Below are positions 27,778 to 36,831 of a stretch of DNA of 64,000 nucleotides, piece by piece. The first letter of the stretch is position 1. Each line of letters opens with the position of its first letter. The notes beneath the pieces were generated by a model. The model was not told the DNA's origin, did no database searches, and saw nothing but the letters and a program-made list of their open reading frames with translations. Location of the stretch: NCBI RefSeq assembly GCF_001942405.1, contig NZ_MKKA01000003.1, positions 37,877-101,876 of the forward strand, given 5' to 3'. The translations under genes were made by a program, and so were the position numbers. The stretch comes from Ornithinimicrobium sp. CNJ-824 (GTDB lineage: Bacteria; Actinomycetota; Actinomycetes; Actinomycetales; Dermatophilaceae).

Positions 27778-28713
27778 TCAGCGCGGTAGGTGCGCGTCCA
27801 GCCAGCCCACGACGTCGTCGAGGACCTCGTCCCGGTCGGTCTCGTTGAACACCTCGTGGCGGGCGTCCGGCCACACCCGCTCGGTGACGTCCCGCACCCC
27901 GCCGGCGCGGAGCAGCCCGGCCACCTCGGCCACCGCCGACGCCCCGCCCACGGGGTCGACCTCCCCGGAGACGACGAGGACGGGCAGGTGTGCGGGCACC
28001 CGGGCCGCGACGGCCGGCTCGCCCACCCAGAGCAGGCCGGTGAGCAGGTCGCGGTAGAAGGCGGCGGTGCCGTGCCCTCCGCAGAGCGGGTCGGCGACGT
28101 AGGCGTCGACCCGGGCGGTGTCCCGGGACAGCCAGTCGAAGTCGGTGCGGTTCGGGCGGAACGGACGGTTGTTCGGCCCCAGGACGAGGGCCTCCATCAT
28201 CCGGCTGCGGACCCGCGGTCCCCGCAGCCGCACCTCGAGCTCGGCCAGGGCCAGCCCGACGCGGCCGATCGCGCCGGGGTGCCCGGCCGTGCCGGAGAGC
28301 ACCAGCGCCGCGAGCCGGTCGCCGTGGCGGGCGGCGTAGGCCCGCGCCAGGAAGGAGCCCATCGAGTGGCCGAGCAGCACGACCGGCACGCCGGGGTGCT
28401 CCGCCTGTGCGTGCCCGGTGACCACGAGCAGGTCGTCGACGGCCCGCGCGAACCCGCCCTCGTCCGCGAGGTGGGCCAGCGACCCGGGCCCGTCGCCGGT
28501 GGCCCCGTGGCCGCGGTGGTCGGCGCCGAGCACGGCATACCCCTCCGCCGCCAGGCGCCGCCCGAGGTGGTCGTAGCGGCCGACGTGCTCGACCATCCCG
28601 TGGGCCAGCTGCACGACGGCCCGCGGCGGACCGGCCGGCAGCCAGCTGCGTCCGTGCAGGACGGTCCCGTCGGGGGCCGGAAGGGAAAAGGTCGCGGTGC
28701 TCGGTGCGGTCAC
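27778..28713 (-). CDS. Alpha/beta hydrolase, monoacylglycerol lipase-like
   Basis: This is a serine hydrolase with the lysophospholipase/monoglyceride-lipase pattern. The 311-residue protein has VQLAHGMVEHVGRY, ADHRGHGATG, the nucleophile elbow GHSMGS, the acid in SGEVDPVG and the catalytic His in PDARHEVFNE. There is no signal peptide. GTG 28713 has TACCCT (28725-28720) 6 nt upstream, so it is probably leaderless; this -10 is part of a GGTATGC motif copy. It is convergent with the GT4-GT2 gene and divergent from the sugar dehydrogenase. Its link to the glycan cluster is by position only. Confidence 0.83.
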   Translation of the reverse strand: MTAPSTATFSLPAPDGTVLHGRSWLPAGPPRAVVQLAHGMVEHVGRYDHLGRRLAAEGYAVLGADHRGHGATGDGPGSLAHLADEGGFARAVDDLLVVTGHAQAEHPGVPVVLLGHSMGSFLARAYAARHGDRLAALVLSGTAGHPGAIGRVGLALAELEVRLRGPRVRSRMMEALVLGPNNRPFRPNRTDFDWLSRDTARVDAYVADPLCGGHGTAAFYRDLLTGLLWVGEPAVAARVPAHLPVLVVSGEVDPVGGASAVAEVAGLLRAGGVRDVTERVWPDARHEVFNETDRDEVLDDVVGWLDAHLPR

Positions 28714-28787
28714 GTCGTCAGGGTATGCGGCGCGCGCCCACGTATCCTGGGCGGGCACCCAGCCCCCTCCAGGACGGACGCCTCCGC

Positions 28788-30115
28788 ATGAAGATCGCCG
28801 TTGTCGCCCTCGGCAAGATCGGCCTGCCCCTGGCCGTGCAGTTCGCCGACGCCGACCCCTCCCACGAGGTGGTCGGGGTGGACGTGGACCAGCGGGTGGT
28901 GGACCTGGTCAACGCCGGCACCGAGCCGTTCCCGGGGGAGGACCACCTGGCCGACAAGCTCGCCGAGCTGGTCCCGGCCGGTCGGCTGCGGGCCACGACC
29001 GACTACGGGCAGGCGATCCCGGGCGCGGACGCGGTGGTGCTGGTGGTGCCGCTTTTCGTCGACGAGGCCACCGGAGCGCCCGACTTCGGCTGGATGGACG
29101 ACGCGACCCGGTCGCTGGCGGCGCACCTGACCCCCGGCACGCTGGTCTCCTACGAGACGACGCTGCCGGTGGGCACCACCCGGACCCGGTGGAAGCCGAT
29201 GATCCAGCAGATCTCCGGGCTGACCGAGTCACCGGCGGCGGGGGAGGACGGATTCCATCTCGTGTTCTCCCCGGAGCGGGTGCTGACCGGGCGGGTGTTC
29301 GCCGACCTGCGCCGCTACCCCAAGCTCGTCGGCGGCCTGACCGAGGCCGGCACCGCCCGGGCCGTGGAGTTCTACGAGGCCGTGCTGGACTTCGACGACC
29401 GCGACGACCTGCCCCGGCCCAACGGGGTCTGGGACATGGGCAGCGCGGAAGCCGCCGAGATGGCCAAGCTGGCCGAGACGACCTACCGGGACGTCAACAT
29501 CGGCCTGGCCAACCAGTTCGCCCGGTTCGCCGACTCCGCCGGCATCGACGTGCACACGGTCATCGAAGCCTGCAACTCCCAGCCGTATTCCCACATCCAC
29601 ACCCCCGGCATCGCGTCGGGGGGCACTGCATCCCGGTCTACCCGCGGCTCTACCTGTCCACCGACGCCGACGCCACCGTCGTGGCCACGGCCCGGGCGGC
29701 CAACGCGGCCATGCCCGAGTACGCCGTCTCCCGCGCCGAGGCCCTCCTGGGGTCGCTGTCCGGGCTGCGGGTGGTCGTGCTCGGAGCCTCCTACCGGGGC
29801 AAGGTCAAGGAGACCGCCTTCTCCGGCGTGTTCGCCACCGTGGACGCGCTGCGCTCCCGCGGGGCCCACGTGCTCGTGCACGACCCGATGTACACCGACG
29901 ACGAGCTCGCCGGCCACGGGTGGGACCCCTACTCCCTCGGCGAGCCCGTGGACGTCGCGATCGTCCAGGCCGACCACCCCGAGTACGCCACCCTGTCCAC
30001 CGACGACCTGCCCGGGCTGCGCCTGCTCCTGGACGGCCGCCGCGTCACCGACCCCGCCCGCTTCACCGGCGTGCCCCGGCTGACGATCGGCGGGGGTGAA
30101 CCGGCTCCCGCATGA
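28788..30115 (+). CDS. UDP-N-acetylglucosamine/mannosamine 6-dehydrogenase (WbpA-like), with apparent frameshift
   Basis: This nucleotide-sugar dehydrogenase oxidises C6 of a UDP-HexNAc to the uronic acid with NAD. It has the Rossmann start KIAVVALGKIGLPLA, the long central helix around AKLAETTYRDVNIGLANQF, and the catalytic Cys in GGHCIPVYPR. The frame breaks near 29610, just before that motif. Adding one G restores PGIGVGGHCIP and a protein of about 442 residues. With the 2-epimerase, 3-dehydrogenase, aminotransferase and acetyltransferase in this window it would complete the UDP-ManNAc3NAcA route. ATG 28788 follows AGGACGG; a TATCCT -10 lies 39 bp upstream. Confidence 0.84.
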
Positions 30116-32087
30116 GCTGGCCGGAGGCGGCTCCCGGGATCGTCGGGCTCGCCCTGCTCTGGGTCCTGCCCGGGTATGCCGTGCTGCGCCTCCTGGGGGC
30201 GCGGGGGCTGCTGGCCCTGGGAGCGGGGGCCCCCGTCACCACCGGGCTGTCCGGGACGTTGGCCATGGCCTACCCGTTCCTGGGCGTGCCGTGGTCGCTG
30301 GCCACCCTGCTGGCCGGGCTGGCGGGCGCGGTCGTCCTGGCGGCCGTCCTGGGTCGCGTGCTGGGCACCACCACCGACCCGGCCGGGGTCACCGTCGCGG
30401 GGGAACGGCGCCTACGCACCGACGACCGCGCCTGGCTGACGCTGTCGTGGGCCCTGGGCGGCGGCGTCGTGGCCGCGGCCATGATGCGGGGCATGGGCCG
30501 GGCCGACCAGCCGCCCCAGGCCTGGGACGCCGTCTTCCACCTCAACGCGCTGTGGTTCGTCCGGGACACCGGCAACGCCAGCTCCCTCGGCGGGCTGGCG
30601 CCGATGTACGCCGACAACGCCGCCCCGTTCTACCCCGCCACCTGGCACGGCATCGTGGCCGTGCGCCCGGCTTCGACCGCGTCACCGAGGCCGCCAACAG
30701 CTCCTCCCTCATCGTCGGGGCGGTGGTCTGGGTGGCCGGCTTGGTCGCGCTGGCCCGGGTCGTCTTCCCCGCCCGCGCCCTGCCGGCCGTGCTCGTGCCG
30801 GTGCTGGCGGCCTCCTACGTCACCTTCCCCGACGTCGCGGTCTCGATGCTGGCCGTCTGGCCGTTCGCGCTCTCGGTGGCCTGCCTGCCGGGGACGATCG
30901 CCCTGGTCATCGCCACCCTGCGCGGGGTGCTGTCCTGGCAGATGCACCTGGCCCTGGCGCTCGGCCTGGGCTGGGCGGTCGTCGGCGTCGTGCTGGCCCA
31001 CCCCTCGGGCGTCTTCTCGCTGCTGCTGCTGGGTCTGCCGCTGCTGACCGTCCTGCTGGCCCGCCAGCTGCGGCGGACGGCCCGGAGGGGCCGGCCGGTG
31101 CTGGCCTGGTCGCTCATGGCGGCCTGGGTCCTCCTCGTGGTGGGCGCGATCACCTTCCTGGTGACCTTCCCCCCGGTGCGCTCGATCATGGACTACCAGC
31201 GCGGCGGTCAGGACTCCTACCTGCCCGGCGTCGGCTCGCTGCTCATCGACCACCCGCTGATCTACGTCTACAAGATCACCTCGGTCAACCTCGTCGGTGC
31301 GGTGCTCGTGGCGACCGGGGTCGCGCTGACGGTCCGTCGCACCCACGCCCGCTGGCTGGTCGCGGCGCTCCTCGCCGCGGCGGCCGTGACCCTCCTGGCG
31401 GCCGGTCCGCCGGAGCAGCCGCTGCGGGTGCTCGCCGGCTTCTGGTACACCCAGGCGTCCCGGGTCAACCAGCTCCTGCTCGTGCCGGCCGTGGTCCTGG
31501 CGGCAGGCGGCGGGTCCTGGCTGGCCCGGCGGGCCGCCGAGCAGCTCCGCGTGCCCGTCGCCGCCACGGCCGGGCTCCTCGTCGTCGCGCTGGTGCTGCT
31601 CACCTCGGGGCTGCGGTGGACCTCGCACGTGCAGGTGATGGCCTCGACCTACACGGCATACCCCATCGCCTGGGGGACGATCCTGGAGCCGGAGGAGATC
31701 GCGATGGTCGACCGGGCCGCCGAGACCCTGCCCGACGACGCCGTCGTCCTGGGCGAGGCGGTGGCCGGCTCGCCCTACCTGCTGCACCGGGCCGACGTGC
31801 AGGTCGTCTTCCCGCAGCTCAGCCCGATCCCCGGCTCGCCGGAGCGCAACGTGCTCGAGCAGCGGTTCCACGAGTGGCGCACCGACCTGGCGGTCTGCGA
31901 GGCGGTCCGGGACCTGGGCGTGACCCACGTCTACGCGGACTCGTTGACGTTCGAGGACGAGCTCAACAGCAAGTGGGAGGAGACGACCCCAGGCCTGCGC
32001 AACATCACCCCTGGCGGCGAGGGATGGCGGAAGGTCGACGAGGGCGGGCACGCCTCGCTGTGGGAGTTCACCGGCTGCGACCGGTGA
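30112..32087 (+). CDS. DUF6541-type polytopic membrane protein, with apparent frameshift
   Basis: This is a large membrane protein of about 658 residues. It has a dozen or more hydrophobic helices and a motif-bearing first extracytoplasmic loop (QAWDAVFHLNALWFVRDTGN, then APFYPATWHGIVA). The last 150 residues form a soluble C-terminal domain (QVVFPQLSP, HVYADSLTF). The pattern resembles actinobacterial DUF6541 proteins and, more distantly, GT-C transferases. The frame shifts near 30668; restoring one base joins HGIVAVAPGFDRVTEAAN-like sequence. ATG 30112 overlaps the dehydrogenase stop by 4 bp, so a role in cell-surface glycan assembly is plausible. Function is unknown. Confidence 0.7.
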
Positions 32088-32115
32088 GCGACCGGCCGGT
32101 GGAGGGCGGGAGCGG

Positions 32116-32901
32116 TCAGTCGTGCCACTGCCCCCGCTGCCGGAGGACCTCCCTGAGCACGTCCGCGCGGTCGGTCATGATGCCGTCGACCCCCAGGTCG
32201 AGCAGCCGGTGCATCTCCGCCGGCTCGTCGATGGTCCACACGTGCACGAAGCGGCCGACCTCGTGCGCCGCGGCCACGGTCGTCGGCGTCACCACCGGGA
32301 TGCCGCGGTGCTCCGCCGGCACCTGCAGGCCGTCCACGCGGCCCAGGCTGCGGGCCACGACCGTGGACCGGATGAGCGGCGGCAGCTCGGCCGCGGCCCG
32401 GAAGGAGGCGGTGCTGCGCTGACCGGCCGAGGTGGCCACCGGGCGGGTCAGGCGCATCACGGCCGCGTCCCGGCGCTGGTCGGAGAAGCTGGTCACGCAG
32501 ACGCGGTCGTGGGCCCGGGTGCGTTCGATGACCCGGACGAGGGGCAGGATCGCGCCCGGGCTCTTGATGTCGATGTTGACCCGCAGCTCGGGCCAGGAGC
32601 CCAGGAGGTCCTCCAGCTGGGGGACCGGCTCGGCACCGCCGACGCGGGCACGCGACACCTCGCGCCAGGACAGCTCGGGGATCGCCCCGCGGCGGTCGGT
32701 CACCCGGTCCAGCGTCTCGTCGTGGAAGGCGACCACGACACCGTCGCGGGTGGCGTGGACGTCGGTCTCCACGTAGCGGTAGCCCAGCCGGACCGCAGCC
32801 TCGAAGGCGGGCAGCGAGTTCTCCTGCCCCCTGCCGGTGTCGTCGAACCCCCGGTGGGCCATGGCGATCGGACCGGGATGGTCCAGGTATGCCGTGCGCA
32901 C
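32116..32901 (-). CDS. Glycerophosphodiester phosphodiesterase
   Basis: This enzyme hydrolyses glycerophosphodiesters to glycerol-3-phosphate and an alcohol. The 261-residue protein has the catalytic AMAHRGF near residue 14, GQENSLPAF, the metal-binding VETDVHATRDGV and VVAFHDETLDRVT, NIDIKS, and the late HVWTIDE and GVDGIMTDR. All match the GDPD family. There is no signal peptide, so it acts in the cytoplasm. GTG 32901 has TAGTCT 6 nt upstream (leaderless). It is convergent with the DUF6541 gene. It could recycle lipid head groups or teichoic-type polymer, but no neighbour decides this. Confidence 0.88.
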   Translation of the reverse strand: MRTAYLDHPGPIAMAHRGFDDTGRGQENSLPAFEAAVRLGYRYVETDVHATRDGVVVAFHDETLDRVTDRRGAIPELSWREVSRARVGGAEPVPQLEDLLGSWPELRVNIDIKSPGAILPLVRVIERTRAHDRVCVTSFSDQRRDAAVMRLTRPVATSAGQRSTASFRAAAELPPLIRSTVVARSLGRVDGLQVPAEHRGIPVVTPTTVAAAHEVGRFVHVWTIDEPAEMHRLLDLGVDGIMTDRADVLREVLRQRGQWHD

Positions 32902-32986
32902 GGTCCGAGACTAACCCGGCCGGGCCCCCGTGACCGGGCAACGGCGCGGGCCGGATCCCGTCCCGCGGAGGCCGGCACGGGACATC

Positions 32987-33628
32987 TCAGGCCAGTCCGG
33001 CGCGGTAGGCCATGACCACGGCCTGCAGCCGGTCACGGGCGGCCAGCTTCTGCAGGATGTGGGCCACGTGGCTCTTGACCGTGGCCAGCTCGACGACGAG
33101 CCGGGCGGCGATCTCACCGTTGGACAGGCCCTGACACATGAGGGCCAGCACCTCCCGCTCCCGCTCGGTGAGCCGGTCCAGCCCCTCCCGGGGGCGGACG
33201 GAGTGGCTGCGGACGAAGTGCGCGGCCACCCGGGACAGGACCTCCGGGGTCAGCACGGCCTCGCCGGCCGCGCACGCGTGGACGGCGGCGATCAGCTCGC
33301 GGGCGTCCGCGGTCTTGAGCAGGAAGCCGTGTGCGCCGGCCTGCATCGCGCCGGCGACGTACTCGTCCAGGTCGAACATCGTCAGCACGAGGATGCGGAC
33401 CTCGGGCAGGACCCGGAGGAGCTCGGCGGTGGTGCGCACGCCGTTCCACCCGGGCATCTCCACGTCCAGGAAGACCAGGTCCGGGCGGCGCTCTCTGGCC
33501 ACCCGCACCGCCTCGGCGCCGTTACCGGCCTCCGCGACCACGTCGATCTCCGGGTCGCTGGCGAGGACCATCGACAGGCCCGCCCTCATGGAGGCGTGGT
33601 CGTCGACGAGCATGACGCGGACGCTCAT
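32987..33628 (-). CDS. NarL/LuxR-type response regulator
   Basis: This is a DNA-binding output protein of a two-component system. The 213-residue protein has a receiver domain with the acidic pocket DDH (9-11), phospho-acceptor Asp55 in FLDVEMPG, the conserved Thr in LTMF and Lys in LLKTAD. A LuxR-type helix-turn-helix follows, with LTEREREVLALMCQGLSNGEIA and VKSHVAHILQKL. Its ATG overlaps the stop of the histidine kinase by 4 bp (ATGA), so they are a cognate pair. The target genes are unknown. Confidence 0.92.
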   Translation of the reverse strand: MSVRVMLVDDHASMRAGLSMVLASDPEIDVVAEAGNGAEAVRVARERRPDLVFLDVEMPGWNGVRTTAELLRVLPEVRILVLTMFDLDEYVAGAMQAGAHGFLLKTADARELIAAVHACAAGEAVLTPEVLSRVAAHFVRSHSVRPREGLDRLTEREREVLALMCQGLSNGEIAARLVVELATVKSHVAHILQKLAARDRLQAVVMAYRAGLA

Positions 33629-35310
33629 CCAAGCACCTCCGTGGTCCGGGCCGCCCGGGTGGGGGCGGGCAGGAAGGCGTCGACCCGGAAACCGCCCCGG
33701 GTGGCGTCGCCGCCCGCCTCGAGGGTCCCGCCGGCCAGCGCGACCCGCTCACGCAGTCCCACCATGCCGTACCGGCGCACCGGCTGGCCAGCCGGACCGG
33801 GTCCGTCGTCGTGCACCGAGAGCCAGGTGCCGTCCGCGGTGGTGCGGACCCGCACGGCGACGTCGGCGCCCGGCGCGTGCTGCATGGTGTTGGTCAGCGC
33901 CTCCTGGAGGACGCGGTAGACCACGCCCATCTGGGTCGCGGGCGGCTCGCCCACGAGGGTGAGGCCGACGCAGCCGCCCGTGGCGCGCACGCGGTCCACG
34001 AGAGCCAGGACGTCCTCGACGGTGCGGGGTCCGACTGCGGGCATCTCCTCGAACCGGTCCAGCGGGGTGAGCTCGCGCAGGGCCTCGTCGCTGGTGGCCA
34101 CGACGTCGCGCAGCGCCCGGACGCGGGCCTCCGGCGTCGTCGCGACCTCCAGGACGTTGAGCTGCATCGAGATGAGGCCGACGCTGTGGGAGACCACGTC
34201 GTGCAGCTCGCGGGCCATCCGGACGCGCTCGGCGGTCACGGCCAGGGCCACCTCGTGCGCGGTCCGGCGGCGCAGCAGCGTGGCCGCCTCGATGGCGGCC
34301 GCGGACCGACGGGCCGTCCTGGACCGCAGGAGGCCACCGGTCAGGGCCACCACGACGACCGCCGCCGTCGCGCCGACACCCAGGGCGGGCTCCTGCTGAC
34401 GGCTGGCCAGCACCGTCGTGGCCAGCAGCAGCGCGGCTCCGAGCTCAGCCCTGCCCGGGGCGCCGGAGGCGGTGCGCCACAGCACGGCGCCGACGCCCCG
34501 GACGAGCCACACGCCGGACATGACCGGTGCACCCAGCCAGGAGGCCACGGCGAAGACGAGGGACTGGACGACGGCGGTGACGACGGGCGCGACGGTGCGA
34601 CCGACGAACGCGCCGGCCGCCAGGACGGTCGCCACGACGACCCCGACGGCCACCGCTCCGTCACGGGCGGAGGTGTTGATGACGGCCTCCGCCGCCCCCA
34701 GGGCCACGATCACCGCGGTCTCGACGACGTCCCGTCGGGGTGGCCTCCCTGCCTGGTCGGTGGCCCGCGCGGGGCCTGCGGCCGGAGGCACCTCCTCCTG
34801 CTCGTCCACCGGGTCGTGGACGGGGCCGTCCGTCCCGTCGGCCACCCGCAGGATGCCCAGGAGCCGGCGCAGCTCGCTGGTCGCGACCTGGGTCCTGGTG
34901 CGCAGCGAGGCCACCAGGGCATCCCCGGCGCCCGCGTCCCCGGCCGGTCGGGTCAGGGCTCGTTCCGCCCCGTCCCGGACCTGGGTGAGGGTGTCCACCA
35001 GGACGCCGCGGATGTCGACGGCCAGCCGGCGGCGCTCCTCGTGCACGGCCCGGTCGGCCAGGACGTGGCTGGACACGCCGGCGTCCGCCCGCAACCGGGC
35101 CTCCTCGTCGCGCAGGGCACGGCGCGCTGCCAGGACGTCCACGAGGACGAGGCCGGCCACCGACCAGACGTAGGCGGCGGCGAACCACAGCAGGACGGGG
35201 CTCTCCGGCGACGTGAGCAGCAGGGTGAGGGTGGCCAGGGCGCAGCCGGTCAGCACGACCGCCCCGACCGTCACCAGGGTCCGGCGGTGGGCGGACCTCG
35301 TCCTGGCCAT
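33625..35310 (-). CDS. Sensor histidine kinase with a degenerate first DHp-like segment
   Basis: This NarX/DesK-type membrane kinase has 561 residues. Two N-terminal helices (residues 11-32 and 40-60) come first. At 90-155 is a segment laid out like a HisKA_3 dimerisation domain (RRRLAVDIRGVLVDTL, ending in ELRRLLGILRV), but the phospho-accepting His is Arg. A second membrane block of six or so helices follows. Then comes a canonical HisKA_3 (RMARELHDVVSHSVGL) and an HATPase domain (LQEALTNTMQHA, DDGPGP, GMVGLRERV). The repeat looks like an ancient internal duplication with the first unit inactive. ATG 35310 follows GAGGGGTGAG. Confidence 0.88.
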   Translation of the reverse strand: MARTRSAHRRTLVTVGAVVLTGCALATLTLLLTSPESPVLLWFAAAYVWSVAGLVLVDVLAARRALRDEEARLRADAGVSSHVLADRAVHEERRRLAVDIRGVLVDTLTQVRDGAERALTRPAGDAGAGDALVASLRTRTQVATSELRRLLGILRVADGTDGPVHDPVDEQEEVPPAAGPARATDQAGRPPRRDVVETAVIVALGAAEAVINTSARDGAVAVGVVVATVLAAGAFVGRTVAPVVTAVVQSLVFAVASWLGAPVMSGVWLVRGVGAVLWRTASGAPGRAELGAALLLATTVLASRQQEPALGVGATAAVVVVALTGGLLRSRTARRSAAAIEAATLLRRRTAHEVALAVTAERVRMARELHDVVSHSVGLISMQLNVLEVATTPEARVRALRDVVATSDEALRELTPLDRFEEMPAVGPRTVEDVLALVDRVRATGGCVGLTLVGEPPATQMGVVYRVLQEALTNTMQHAPGADVAVRVRTTADGTWLSVHDDGPGPAGQPVRRYGMVGLRERVALAGGTLEAGGDATRGGFRVDAFLPAPTRAARTTEVLG

Positions 35311-35333
35311 CTCACCCCTCTCCGACGCCGTCC

Positions 35334-35376
35334 GGCCCAGGATCGCCCAGCCCCCCGAGCTGGGCAACCCTGGGCC
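35334..35376. terminator. Strong nested hairpin downstream of the secreted-protein gene
   Basis: GGCCCAGG (35334-35341) pairs with CCTGGGCC (35369-35376). Inside it GCCCAGC (35345-35351) pairs with GCTGGGC (35359-35365). It lies between the stop at 35409 and the kinase start at 35310, so it would end the minus-strand message of the secreted protein. Confidence 0.6.
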
Positions 35377-35408
35377 GCGCAGCAGAGCGGCGGTCTCCTC
35401 CGCTGGGC

Positions 35409-35840
35409 TCAGCCGCAGTCGTGGCTCATCGCGGCACCGATCCAGGTCTCCAGCATCTGGTCGGCCAGCGTGGAACCGGCACCGAAGTACTCCATGCCCT
35501 TGCCGTTGGCGCCGTTGGGGTTGGGGATCCGTCCCTCACCCTTGGGGTCGCCGATGGTCATCTTCGCGAAGATCTTGATGCCGACCGGCAGACCGGCCGC
35601 CTCCAGGGCTTCGTAGCCGGCGGCAGCTGCCTCCGGGCACCCCAGCGTGATCCCCGCGATCTCGGGATCGGTCGCGGCCGCCTCGGCGGTGTAGACGATC
35701 CAGTTGGCCGACGACGTCGGCCCGTTGAGGGTGTACATCGGGACGAAGCAGTGATGGGCCGAGGCGGACCCGGCGGCCATCGCGACGGCGGCGGTGCCGG
35801 CCGCGGTGGCCAGGAGCCCTCGGCGGACGATGCGGTGCAT
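35409..35840 (-). CDS. Small secreted protein of unknown function
   Basis: I do not recognise the family. The protein has 143 residues. A signal peptide with twin arginines (RIVRRGLLATAAGTAAVAMA) ends in ASA-HH, so Sec or Tat export is likely and the mature protein begins HHCF. The mature part has three cysteines (HHCF, LGCPE, SHDCG) and the motifs PMYTLNGP and PNPNGANGKGMEYF. There are no membrane segments after the signal. It is preceded by a normal ribosome site (GGAAGG) and followed by a hairpin. The last Cys is the second-to-last residue, which could form a disulfide. Confidence 0.6.
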   Translation of the reverse strand: MHRIVRRGLLATAAGTAAVAMAAGSASAHHCFVPMYTLNGPTSSANWIVYTAEAAATDPEIAGITLGCPEAAAAGYEALEAAGLPVGIKIFAKMTIGDPKGEGRIPNPNGANGKGMEYFGAGSTLADQMLETWIGAAMSHDCG

Positions 35841-35998
35841 GGGTGTTCCTTCCGTGGCGGGGCGGCCCGGCGTCGCCCGCTGCCCTCCAGCGCACCGGTG
35901 GCCGGTCGCCGACCACGACCGCCAGGAGGACGAACCTGCTCATCCGGCGGGACGAGCGTCGTCCGCCCCGAGGATGAGGCTCTCCCTGACGGCAGGGC

Positions 35999-36793
35999 CT
36001 ACCGCAGCCGCAGCGGGCCGTCGTCCGGCGGCGGGGGAGAGGCCTCGCCGACCTCCTCGAAGGGCGGCACGCCCCGCTCGGCGGCCGCGAGCTGCGCGCT
36101 GGGCCGCCAGCTCGTCGGGAAGTTCGCCCGCGCCGCGGCCCGGGTCAGGGTGACGTCGTCCAGCGGCGCCCTGGAGGCCACGAGGACCACGTTGCCGAAC
36201 CTCTTCCCCTTGGCCACCTCCCGCAGGACCAGCTGGCCCACGTGGGGCAGCTCGGTCCGCAGCGTCGCCCCCAGCCGGGTGACCCAGCGCAGTCCGGGGG
36301 AGTCGGCGGCGTTGACGAGCAGCAGCCCGTCGGGCGCCAGCACGCGTGCCGACTCCCGGGCCCACCGGCGGCCGGCCAGCTCGGCGGGCAGCCGCCCGTC
36401 GTCGTAGGCGTCCACGACCAGCACGTCGGCCGACCCGTCCCTCAGCCCGGCGATCCCCTCCTGCCCGGTCAGCGGTCGCACCCTGATCCGGTGGCCCCGG
36501 GGCAGCGGGATCTCCCGGCGGACCAGGTCGGTCAGGGCGACGTCGGGCTCGAGGACGATCTGCGGGGACCCCGGGTGCATCCGGTGCACCCAGCGGGCCA
36601 GCGTCATACCGGCTCCGCCCACGTGGGTGACCGCCAGCGACGCCGGGTCCGGGCGCAGGGACTCCAGCACGAGGGCGAACTGCTGGACGTACTCGAAGAC
36701 CAGCAGCAGCGGGTCGTCGGGGTCGACGTAGGACTGCGGGTGCCCGTCGCGGACGACGGTCGCACCGCCCCGCTCGTCCCAGACGATGCTCAT
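35999..36793 (-). CDS. Spermidine-synthase-fold methyltransferase-like protein
   Basis: This is a Rossmann-fold protein of the SpeE/polyamine-synthase-like group, 264 residues. It shows the family order: DPDDPLLLVFEYVQQFALVLE, then VTHVGGAGMTLARWVHR (glycine loop), IVLEPDVALTDLVR (acidic residue at the end of beta2) and VLVVDAYDDG. Such stand-alone proteins in Actinobacteria usually lack proof of polyamine synthesis; the expected catalytic Asp in a G-G-D-G-type motif is replaced here by GGAGMT. So I call it SpeE-like, not spermidine synthase. ATG 36793 is followed by a normal frame. A GGTATGCCG copy sits just upstream. Confidence 0.72.
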   Translation of the reverse strand: MSIVWDERGGATVVRDGHPQSYVDPDDPLLLVFEYVQQFALVLESLRPDPASLAVTHVGGAGMTLARWVHRMHPGSPQIVLEPDVALTDLVRREIPLPRGHRIRVRPLTGQEGIAGLRDGSADVLVVDAYDDGRLPAELAGRRWARESARVLAPDGLLLVNAADSPGLRWVTRLGATLRTELPHVGQLVLREVAKGKRFGNVVLVASRAPLDDVTLTRAAARANFPTSWRPSAQLAAAERGVPPFEEVGEASPPPPDDGPLRLR

Positions 36794-36831
36794 CGGGTAT
36801 GCCGTGGCCGGCGCTGCGTCCGGTGCGCGGC

